39,267 bases of DNA, taken from assembly GCF_040096285.1 (NCBI RefSeq), contig NZ_JBBMEY010000020.1, forward strand, positions 1 to 39,267, in the 5' to 3' direction. The notes below the pieces were generated by a model, which was given only the letters and a program-made list of their open reading frames with translations, was not told the origin of the DNA and ran no database searches. Positions 32,318 to 39,267 of the stretch are shown here, piece by piece. Source of the DNA: Ruminococcoides intestinihominis. GTDB taxonomy: Bacteria > Bacillota > Clostridia > Oscillospirales > Acutalibacteraceae. Numbering within the stretch: position 1 is the first letter of the stretch; the number at the start of each line of letters is the position of its first letter. The position numbers and the translations under genes are program-made.

Positions 32318-32815
32318 ATGAAAAAAGTTGCAATTATTATGGGTTCTGATAGCGATTTTCCAATTGTTTCAAAAGCTATTAAACAGTTGAAAGATTACGA
32401 AGTTCCTTTTGAAGTTCATGTTATGTCAGCTCACAGAACACCTGACGAAGCATCTGAATTTGCTAAGAATGCAATTGAGAATGGCTTTGGTGTTATTATT
32501 GCTGCTGCCGGTATGGCTGCTCATTTAGGTGGTGTTCTTGCTGCTAATACAACACTTCCTGTTATCGGTATTCCTTGTAAAGGTCCTTGTTTTGACGGTA
32601 TGGACGCTTTACTTGCTACAGTTATGATGCCAACAGGTATTCCTGTTGCTACTGTTGCTGTTAATGGTGCTGCGAATGCTGCAATTCTTGCAATCCAAAT
32701 GTTAGCACTATCAGATGAAACTTTAGCACAGAAGTTAGTTGATAACCGAAAGAAAATGGCTGAAACAGTTGTTTCTAAGGATAAAGATATTCAGAGTAAG
32801 GTTGATGAAATTTGA
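32318..32815 (+). CDS. purE: PurE, N5-carboxyaminoimidazole ribonucleotide mutase
   Basis: Moves the carboxyl group of N5-CAIR to give CAIR (step 6 of purine synthesis). Signature GSDSDFPIVSKA, HVMSAHRTPDEA, and AAGMAAHLGGVLAANT near the active site; class I type. Start: ATG 32318 (MKKVAIIMGSDSD) after GAAAGGTGATC. 165 aa. No purK gene is seen in the window. First gene of the operon; its stop overlaps the purF start. Confidence 0.96.
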   Translation: MKKVAIIMGSDSDFPIVSKAIKQLKDYEVPFEVHVMSAHRTPDEASEFAKNAIENGFGVIIAAAGMAAHLGGVLAANTTLPVIGIPCKGPCFDGMDALLATVMMPTGIPVATVAVNGAANAAILAIQMLALSDETLAQKLVDNRKKMAETVVSKDKDIQSKVDEI

Positions 32816-34266
32816 AAAATAATTCCCTAGATTTTTATAATGAAAAAGTTCACGAAGAATGTGGTGTGTTCGGTATCTATAAGATGGATGATGAAGTAGA
32901 TGTTGCTTCAATCTCAAGAGATGCCCTCTATGCACTTCAACATCGTGGTCAAGAAAGTGCCGGTATTGCAGTAAACAATGATGGCAATTTTAAGTCAATC
33001 AAAGATGTTGGTATGGTTTCAGAAGTGCTGACTAATCAAGCTATGGAAGAATTGGGTACTGACGGTAAGATTGCTATTGCTCATGTTAGATATACTCCAT
33101 ATCAAGCACTTGACAGAGCCGGTTCTCAGCCGCTTGTTATTAGATATATTCAAGGTTCACTTGCAATTTGTCATAATGGTTCAATTACTAATTTTGCTGA
33201 AATTAGAAAGAACCTTGAAGAGGGTGGAGCTATTTTCCAGTCTTTCTCAAATGCAGAACTTATTGCTTATGTTATTGCAACAGAAAGAGTAAATAGTGAA
33301 ACTATTGAAGATGCAGTTAAAAATGCTTGTAATAAAATTGAAGGTGCTTATTCATTTGTTCTTACTTCACCAAGTAAGTTAATTGCAGTAAGAGACCCTT
33401 ATGGTTTCCGTCCATTATGCGTAGGTAAACTGGGTCAAAGCTATGTTGTAGCATCTGAAAGTTGTGCATTTGACTCAATCGGTGCACAGTTTATTCGTCA
33501 TGTAAAGCCTGGTGAAATGGTTGTTATTGACGAAGACGGCTTCCATTCATATATGATTGAAAAGCCAAAGAAGTCTGCTTTATGCGTATTTGAATATGTT
33601 TATATTGCTAGACCTGACAGTATCCTTGATTGTGGTCCTGTTCACGCAGTAAGAAAAGAATTCGGTAAGGAACTTGCAAGGGACTTCCCTGTAGAGGCTG
33701 ACCTTGTTTGTGGTGTTCCTGACTCAGGTAATGAAGCTGCCCAAGGTTATGCAGAAGAATCCGGTATTCCTTACAGTGCAGTTTTTGTTAAAAATAAATA
33801 TATAGGTCGTAGCCTTTCTTCAATGAAAAATACTAAGAAAGAACGACTACTAATGATGCGACTAAATGTATTAAAGCATAAGGTAAGAGGCAAGAAGGTT
33901 GTTATTATTGACGACTCAATTGTTCATGGTAGTACAGCAAGTCACATTGTTAAATTGCTTAGAGAGGCAGGTGCTGCTGAAGTTCATATGAGAATTTCTT
34001 CACCACCACTAAAATATTCTTGTTATTATGGTTCAGATTTACATACTGAGAAGAATATGATTGCCAACCTAATGACAGTTGAGGAACTACAGAATTTTGT
34101 AGGTTCAGATTCATTAGGTTTCTTAAGCATTGAAAGCCTAAGAAAAATCTCTAACGAAAACGGTATTTCTGTTTGTGATGCTTGTTTCACAGGTAATTAC
34201 ACAGGTCCGGTACCAAAAGAAAACTATGTTGATAAATTCAGCAAGAAAATAAAACTTTCCAAATAA
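32812..34266 (+). CDS. purF: PurF, amidophosphoribosyltransferase
   Basis: First committed step: PRPP plus glutamine to phosphoribosylamine. The N-terminal glutaminase nucleophile is Cys17 (EECGVFGIY), preceded by a short propeptide that must be cleaved, as in Bacillus-type enzymes. The PRPP loop is KVVIIDDSIVHGST. Cys residues in CVFEYVYIARPD, KYSCYYG and VCDACF fit the iron-sulfur cluster type. TTG start overlapping the purE stop (TTGA); no in-frame ATG lies near. 484 aa. Confidence 0.96.
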   Translation: MKNNSLDFYNEKVHEECGVFGIYKMDDEVDVASISRDALYALQHRGQESAGIAVNNDGNFKSIKDVGMVSEVLTNQAMEELGTDGKIAIAHVRYTPYQALDRAGSQPLVIRYIQGSLAICHNGSITNFAEIRKNLEEGGAIFQSFSNAELIAYVIATERVNSETIEDAVKNACNKIEGAYSFVLTSPSKLIAVRDPYGFRPLCVGKLGQSYVVASESCAFDSIGAQFIRHVKPGEMVVIDEDGFHSYMIEKPKKSALCVFEYVYIARPDSILDCGPVHAVRKEFGKELARDFPVEADLVCGVPDSGNEAAQGYAEESGIPYSAVFVKNKYIGRSLSSMKNTKKERLLMMRLNVLKHKVRGKKVVIIDDSIVHGSTASHIVKLLREAGAAEVHMRISSPPLKYSCYYGSDLHTEKNMIANLMTVEELQNFVGSDSLGFLSIESLRKISNENGISVCDACFTGNYTGPVPKENYVDKFSKKIKLSK

Positions 34267-34276
34267 GAGGTGTATT

Positions 34277-35314
34277 ATGAAAAATAGTTTTTCAGAAAGT
34301 TATAAGAATGCAGGTGTTGATGTAACAGCAGGTTACAAAGCAGTTGAATTAATGAAAGAGCATGTTAAGAGAACAAAAACATCAGGTGTTGTTTCAGGCA
34401 TCGGTGGTTTTGGTGGTCTATTTGCTCCTGATATGAAAGGTATGGAAGAACCAATCCTAGTAAGTGGTACTGATGGTGTTGGTACAAAGCTAAAACTTGC
34501 TTTCTTACTTGATAAGCACGATACAATCGGTATTGATGCAGTTGCAATGTGCGTTAATGATGTTGTATGTTGTGGTGCAAAGCCAATGTTTTTCCTAGAT
34601 TACATCGCAGTTGGAAAGAATGTTCCTGAAAAGGTAGCACAAATTGTATCAGGTATTGCTGATGGTTGTGAAATGTCTTATTCAGCACTAGTTGGTGGTG
34701 AAACTGCTGAAATGCCTGGTTTCTATCCTGTTGATGAATATGATGTTGCAGGTTTCTCAGTAGGTATTGTTGATAAGAAGAAAATCATTGACGGTAGTAA
34801 ACTAACAGCTGGTGATGTACTTATCGGTTTACCATCAAGTGGTGTTCATTCAAATGGTTTCTCACTTGTAAGAAAGGTATTTGGTATTGATGAAAACACA
34901 ATCCATAACGAATACCCTGAACTAGATAAGCCTCTAGGTGAAACACTTCTAACTCCAACAAAGATTTATGTTAAGCCTATTCTAGACCTAATCAGCAAAG
35001 TTGATGTAAAGGCTATTTCTCACATTACCGGTGGTGGTTTCTATGAAAACATTCCTAGAATGTTAAGTGACGGTCTAACTGCTAAGATTAAGAAAGATGC
35101 AGTTCCTGTACTTCCAATCTTCAAGGTAATTCAGAGAGTTGGCAACATTCCTGAACATGATATGTTCAATACATTTAATATGGGTATCGGTATGATTGTT
35201 GCAGTTGCTAAGGAAAATGCTGATAAGGCAGTTGAAACTCTAAAGGCTTACGGTGAAGATGCAGTAGTTCTTGGTGAACTAGTTGAAGGTAATGACGGAG
35301 TTATTTTTGAATAA
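34277..35314 (+). CDS. purM: PurM, AIR synthetase
   Basis: Closes the imidazole ring: FGAM plus ATP to AIR (step 5). Family motifs: GVVSGIGGFGGLFAPD, SGTDGVGTKLKLAF, GIDAVAMCVNDVVCCGA, ALVGGETAEMPGFYP, GLPSSGVHSNGFSLVRKVF and ITGGGFYENIPRML. 345 aa, complete. The ATG follows AAGAGGTG; the stop overlaps the purN start by 1 nt. Confidence 0.96.
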   Translation: MKNSFSESYKNAGVDVTAGYKAVELMKEHVKRTKTSGVVSGIGGFGGLFAPDMKGMEEPILVSGTDGVGTKLKLAFLLDKHDTIGIDAVAMCVNDVVCCGAKPMFFLDYIAVGKNVPEKVAQIVSGIADGCEMSYSALVGGETAEMPGFYPVDEYDVAGFSVGIVDKKKIIDGSKLTAGDVLIGLPSSGVHSNGFSLVRKVFGIDENTIHNEYPELDKPLGETLLTPTKIYVKPILDLISKVDVKAISHITGGGFYENIPRMLSDGLTAKIKKDAVPVLPIFKVIQRVGNIPEHDMFNTFNMGIGMIVAVAKENADKAVETLKAYGEDAVVLGELVEGNDGVIFE

Positions 35315-35940
35315 TGAAGAATATAGTTGTTTTAGTTTCCGGTGGTGGCACTAATTTACAGGCACTTATTGATGCTGAAAAATCAGGTATCATCAAAAGT
35401 GGCAAGATTACAACAGTAATTTCTTCTAATCCTAATGCCTATGCACTGGAAAGAGCAAAAAATAATAATATAGATACTGATGTTATCAGAAGAAAAGATT
35501 TTGATACATTTGATGAATATGATTCAGCTTTAACAGAATTGTTAAAGAGCAAAGGTGCTGACCTTGTTGTCCTAGCCGGTTTTATGACTATTTTAGGACA
35601 TGAGGTGATTTCAGCCTTTGCAAACAGAATTATCAATATTCATCCAGCCCTAATTCCAAGTTTCTGTGGTGAAGGTTTTTACGGACTAAAGGTTCACGAA
35701 GAAGCACTAAAAAAGGGTGTTAAAATTTCAGGTGCAACAACTCATTTTGTAACAGAAGAGTGTGATGGTGGCCCTATCATTATGCAAAAGTCTGTTGAAG
35801 TTAAAAATGATGATACACCGGAAATTTTACAAAGAAGAATTATGGAAAATGTAGAGTGGAAGATACTTCCACTTTCAGTAGAATTATTTTGCAGTGACAA
35901 AATAAAAGTAGAAGATAACAAAACAATAATTTCAGAATGA
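35314..35940 (+). CDS. purN: PurN, GAR formyltransferase (folate-dependent)
   Basis: Adds a formyl group from 10-formyl-THF to GAR (step 3). Motifs: VSGGGTNLQALIDA at the start, the catalytic INIHPALIPSF (Asn and His), and THFVTEECDGGPII (Asp). 208 aa. TAATG overlap with purM indicates translational coupling. Confidence 0.95.
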   Translation: MKNIVVLVSGGGTNLQALIDAEKSGIIKSGKITTVISSNPNAYALERAKNNNIDTDVIRRKDFDTFDEYDSALTELLKSKGADLVVLAGFMTILGHEVISAFANRIINIHPALIPSFCGEGFYGLKVHEEALKKGVKISGATTHFVTEECDGGPIIMQKSVEVKNDDTPEILQRRIMENVEWKILPLSVELFCSDKIKVEDNKTIISE

Positions 35941-35953
35941 GAGGTACTTTATA

Positions 35954-36670
35954 GTGAAAGCAATATCATTTGAGAAAGATCTTCAGAGTAACGCATATCC
36001 CGGCAGAGGCATTATGCTAGGCAGAACTGCTGACGGTAAAAATGCTGTAATCACATACTTTATTATGGGTAGAAGTGAAAACAGCCGTAACAGAGTTTTT
36101 GTTGAAGAAGGTGAAGGCATCCGTACACAGGCTTTTGATGAAAGCAAACTAACAGACCCTTCACTAATTATCTATGCACCTGTTAGAGTGCTTGGTAACA
36201 AGACTATCGTTACAAATGGTGACCAGACAGATACTGTTTATGACCTAATGAAAGACGGTCAGGCTTTTGAACAGTCACTTCGCACTAGAGAGTTTGAACC
36301 TGATGGTCCTAACTATACACCAAGAATTTCAGGCATTATCGAAATTAACGATGGCAAAATGGATATGAATATGTCTATTCTAAAGAGTGATGACGGTGAT
36401 CCTAATTCTTCACTAAGATTTACTTATTCTTATGAAAACCCACTAGCCGGTAAGGGTAGATTTATTCATACATATATGAATGACGGTAATCCACTACCAA
36501 GCTATGAAGGCGAACCAACTCTTGTAGATGTTAATAATGATGATATTGATACATTTACTAATAAGGTATGGAATGCCCTTAACGAAGATAACAAAGTATC
36601 TCTATTCGTAAGATATATTGATATTGCAACAGGTAAAGCAACATCAAGAATTATTAATAAAAATAAATAA
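35954..36670 (+). CDS. purO: PurO-type IMP cyclohydrolase
   Basis: Closes FAICAR to IMP, the last step. This is the PurO fold (NTN-hydrolase-like), first known from archaea, not the cyclohydrolase domain of bacterial PurH. Recognised from NAYPGRGIMLGRTADGK, TYFIMGRSENSRNRVF and the DGPNYTPRISG segment; 238 aa. GTG start after GAGAGGTAC. The neighbouring gene supplies only the transformylase activity, which supports the assignment: together the two replace a bifunctional PurH. Confidence 0.85.
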   Translation: MKAISFEKDLQSNAYPGRGIMLGRTADGKNAVITYFIMGRSENSRNRVFVEEGEGIRTQAFDESKLTDPSLIIYAPVRVLGNKTIVTNGDQTDTVYDLMKDGQAFEQSLRTREFEPDGPNYTPRISGIIEINDGKMDMNMSILKSDDGDPNSSLRFTYSYENPLAGKGRFIHTYMNDGNPLPSYEGEPTLVDVNNDDIDTFTNKVWNALNEDNKVSLFVRYIDIATGKATSRIINKNK

Positions 36671-36681
36671 GGAGAATTACT

Positions 36682-37860
36682 ATGCACGAACTTGAACTAA
36701 AGTATGGTTGTAACCCTAACCAGAAACCATCAAGAATTTTTATGAAAGACGATAGTGACCTTCCAATCGAAGTTCTAAACGGTAAACCGGGTTATATTAA
36801 CTTTTTGGATGCTTTCAACAGTTGGCAGTTAGTTAAGGAACTAAAGGCTGCTACAGGCCTACCTGCTGCTGCATCATTTAAGCATGTTTCTCCTGCAGGT
36901 GCTGCTGTTGCAACAGAACTTTCAGATACACTAAAGAAAATCTACTTTGTAGATGACCTAGAACTTTCACCATTAGCATCAGCCTATGCAAAGGCCAGAG
37001 GTGCTGACAGAATGAGTTCTTACGGTGACTGGGCAGCACTTTCTGATGTATGTGATAAGGAAACTGCTTTACTGCTAAAGAGAGAAGTATCTGACGGTAT
37101 CATTGCTCCTGGTTATACTGACGAAGCACTTGAAATTCTAAAGACTAAAAAGCGTGGTAACTATAACATTGTTAAGATTGACCCTAACTATACACCTGCT
37201 CCACAGGAATATAAGGATGTATTTGGTGTTACTTTCCAGCAGGGCAGAAACGAACTAAAGATTGATGAAGAATTCTTAACAAAGAATATTATCACAGATA
37301 ATAAGGAACTTCCTGAAGAAGCAAAGAGAGATTTACTTATTGCTTTAATCACTCTAAAATATACACAGTCAAATTCAGTTTGCTATGCAAAAGACGGTCA
37401 GGCTATCGGTGTTGGTGCAGGCCAGCAGTCAAGAATTCACTGTACTCGTCTAGCCGGTAATAAGGCAGATATTTGGTACCTTCGTCAGCATCCAAAGTGT
37501 CTAAACCTACCTTTCAAGGAAGATATCAGAAGACCTGACAGAGATAACACAATTGATGTTTATATTTCTGATGATTACGAAGATGTACTAGCAGACGGCA
37601 CATGGGAACAGTTCTTTACTGAAAAGCCTGAACCACTTTCAAGAGAAGAAAAGAAAGAATGGTTAAGCACATTCTCAGGTGTTTCTCTAGGTAGTGATGC
37701 ATTCTTCCCATTTGGTGATAATATCGAAAGAGCCAAGAGAAGTGGCGTTCAGTATGTTGCACAGCCTGGTGGCTCAATTCGTGATGATAATGTAATTGAT
37801 ACTTGTAATAAGTACAATATGACAATGTGCTTTACAGGTATTAGACTATTCCATCATTAA
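36682..37860 (+). CDS. purH: AICAR transformylase (PurH C-terminal domain alone)
   Basis: Transfers formyl from 10-formyl-THF to AICAR (step 9). The active-site Lys-His pair is in SFKHVSPAGAAVA. Also present: GVGAGQQSRIHCTRLAG and DAFFPFGDNIERAKRSGVQY, ending QPGGSIRDDNVIDTCNKYN. 392 aa; the MGS-like cyclohydrolase domain of ordinary PurH is missing from the N-terminus, and PurO upstream takes that step. AAGGAG precedes the ATG. Confidence 0.93.
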   Translation: MHELELKYGCNPNQKPSRIFMKDDSDLPIEVLNGKPGYINFLDAFNSWQLVKELKAATGLPAAASFKHVSPAGAAVATELSDTLKKIYFVDDLELSPLASAYAKARGADRMSSYGDWAALSDVCDKETALLLKREVSDGIIAPGYTDEALEILKTKKRGNYNIVKIDPNYTPAPQEYKDVFGVTFQQGRNELKIDEEFLTKNIITDNKELPEEAKRDLLIALITLKYTQSNSVCYAKDGQAIGVGAGQQSRIHCTRLAGNKADIWYLRQHPKCLNLPFKEDIRRPDRDNTIDVYISDDYEDVLADGTWEQFFTEKPEPLSREEKKEWLSTFSGVSLGSDAFFPFGDNIERAKRSGVQYVAQPGGSIRDDNVIDTCNKYNMTMCFTGIRLFHH

Positions 37861-37873
37861 TGAGGTGACTTAA

Positions 37874-39139
37874 ATGAAAATATTAATGGTTGGTTCCGGT
37901 GGTAGAGAACATGCCCTAATCAAAAAGTTACTTGAAAGTGATAAGGTAGAAAAGCTTTATTGTGCTCCCGGTAACGGTGGTATTTCAAGAGATGCAGAAG
38001 TTGTTGATATTCCTGTAATGGATAAAGAAAAAATGGTAGCTTTTGCAAAAGACAATAACATTGATATGGTTTTTGTTGCTCCTGATGACCCACTTGCAGA
38101 CGGTATGGTAGATGCTTGCGAAGAAGCCGGTATTCGTGCATTTGGTCCAAATGCAAAGGCTGCTATTATTGAAGCATCAAAGGTTTTCTCTAAGAACCTA
38201 ATGAAAAAGTACAATATCCCAACTGCTCAGTATGAAGTTTTTGATGACTCAGAAAAGGCAATTGCTTGGGTTAAAGAAAATAATATGGCACCATGTGTTG
38301 TAAAGGCTGATGGCTTGGCACTTGGTAAGGGTGTTCTTATTTGTCAAACTGTTGAAGATGCAGTAGAAGCAATTAAGACAATTATGGAGGACAAGAAGTT
38401 TGGTTCTTCCGGTAACAACATTGTTATTGAAGAGTTCCTAACAGGCCCTGAAGTTTCTGTTCTATCCTTTACAGACGGTAAGACAGTTAAACCTATGGTT
38501 AGTTCAAAGGACCATAAGAGAGCATATGACAATGACGAAGGTTTAAACACAGGTGGTATGGGTACAATCAGTCCAAACCCTTACTATACTGATGAACTTG
38601 CTAAGCAGTGTATGGAAGAAATCTTTATTCCAACAATAAATGCTATGAAAGCAGAGGGCAGACCATTTAAGGGTTGTCTATACTTTGGCTTAATGATGAC
38701 ACCAAAAGGTCCAAAGGTAATTGAATATAATGCTCGTTTTGGTGACCCTGAAGCACAGGTTGTACTTCCAAGACTAAAGACAGATTTAGTTGATATTTGT
38801 GATGCAATTATTGACGAAAGACTAGATGAAATCAATATTGAATGGTCAGATGAACCAACTGCTTGTGTTGTTATGGCAAGTGGTGGTTACCCTGAATCAT
38901 ACAAAAAAGGTATTGAAATGTTTGGACTTGATGATAAAGGTCAAGTTGAAGGTGCAACAGTATATCACGCCGGTACAAAGTATGAAAACGGCAAATTCTA
39001 CACAAACGGTGGTAGAGTTCTAGGTGTTACTGCCAGTGGTAAAACTCTTGATGATGCACTTAACAATGCTTATAATGCAGTAAAGAAAATCTCTTTTGAG
39101 GGTGCACATTATAGAACTGATATTGGTCGCACAAAATAA
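37874..39139 (+). CDS. purD: PurD, GAR synthetase
   Basis: Joins phosphoribosylamine and glycine (step 2); an ATP-grasp enzyme. Motifs: GSGGREHALIKKLL at the N-terminus, KADGLALGKGVLIC in the ATP site, EEFLTGPEVSVLSF, DEGLNTGGMGTISPNPYY, and EYNARFGDPEAQVVLPRL for Mg. 421 aa, complete. GAGGTGAC precedes the ATG. Last gene of the operon, terminator 22 nt after the stop. Confidence 0.97.
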   Translation: MKILMVGSGGREHALIKKLLESDKVEKLYCAPGNGGISRDAEVVDIPVMDKEKMVAFAKDNNIDMVFVAPDDPLADGMVDACEEAGIRAFGPNAKAAIIEASKVFSKNLMKKYNIPTAQYEVFDDSEKAIAWVKENNMAPCVVKADGLALGKGVLICQTVEDAVEAIKTIMEDKKFGSSGNNIVIEEFLTGPEVSVLSFTDGKTVKPMVSSKDHKRAYDNDEGLNTGGMGTISPNPYYTDELAKQCMEEIFIPTINAMKAEGRPFKGCLYFGLMMTPKGPKVIEYNARFGDPEAQVVLPRLKTDLVDICDAIIDERLDEINIEWSDEPTACVVMASGGYPESYKKGIEMFGLDDKGQVEGATVYHAGTKYENGKFYTNGGRVLGVTASGKTLDDALNNAYNAVKKISFEGAHYRTDIGRTK

Positions 39140-39160
39140 ATTTAAATATTTAAACTTAAA

Positions 39161-39188
39161 TGCACATCATTTTATGGTGTGCATTTTT
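39161..39188 (+). terminator. Terminator of the purine operon
   Basis: Stem TGCACATCA/TGGTGTGCA (one G-U pair) with loop TTTTA, followed by TTTTTGATT. Confidence 0.8.
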
Positions 39189-39202
39189 GATTGTATAACG
39201 AA

Positions 39203-39225
39203 AACCCCCGATTGTATCGGGGGTT
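39203..39225 (-). terminator. Terminator for a minus-strand gene beyond the right edge
   Basis: A perfect 10-bp GC-rich stem AACCCCCGAT/ATCGGGGGTT with a 3-nt loop. The minus side continues as TTTTCGTTA. It implies a gene on the minus strand to the right; the last 40 nt of the window are too short to identify it. Confidence 0.7.
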
Positions 39226-39267
39226 CAAAAAAGCTTTAGCGATGAGTATAAAAAACAAACTCCTTCT

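Overview
The window looks like chromosome of a low-GC, Gram-positive, spore-forming member of the Clostridia. The DNA is AT-rich. It carries a BofA-family protein, a DUF4364 regulator, an ATP-type PEP carboxykinase, a FeoA-FeoB fusion and PurO-type purine synthesis, which together suggest a Ruminococcus/Oscillospirales gut relative. That placement is an inference; no rRNA or marker tree is available here.

Layout. (1) 1-3720 is an accessory region in decay. It holds a broken HigB/HigA-like toxin-antitoxin pair, two small hypothetical genes with their own consensus promoter, a remnant of an integrative conjugative element (an intact PrgI-like gene, a small basic protein, and a VirB6-like membrane gene with two frameshifts and no N-terminus), and a frameshifted 2H-phosphoesterase pseudogene. 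(2) 3721-10701 is a complete type V-A CRISPR system: cas12a, cas4, cas1, cas2, then an array of ten 36-nt repeats plus a degenerate end repeat. Between the pseudogenes and cas12a lie a possible structured RNA and a small RNA gene with its own promoter and terminator. (3) 10731-20563 contains pckA, feoAB with a small Cys-rich membrane protein, two tandem secreted BspA-like paralogues, and tex. (4) 20630-32089 contains a ketopantoate-reductase-like gene, a CYTH protein, radC-uvrB followed by a ParE/ParC-type topoisomerase pair, secG, bofA, a DUF4364 gene, and an nfeD-stomatin pair. (5) 32213-39188 is a purine biosynthesis operon, purE-purF-purM-purN-purO-purH(AICAR transformylase only)-purD.

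The most interesting element is the small RNA at about 3972-4077. It starts with the 3' 22 nt of the CRISPR repeat (the Cas12a crRNA handle), followed by a guide that is not part of the array. The first 10 nt of that guide match a site in the cas12a 5' untranslated region (4249-4258), and that site has a correct TTTA PAM (4259-4262). A 10-nt match should let Cas12a bind without cutting. The simplest reading is a built-in guide RNA by which Cas12a represses its own gene, in the style of the Cas-regulating RNAs called CreR.

How the parts work together: the cas operon acquires (Cas1, Cas2, Cas4) and uses (Cas12a) spacers, and the small RNA probably sets Cas12a level. The right-hand two thirds is core metabolism and DNA maintenance, in clear operons with intrinsic terminators and TTGANN-17/18-TATAAT-like promoters.
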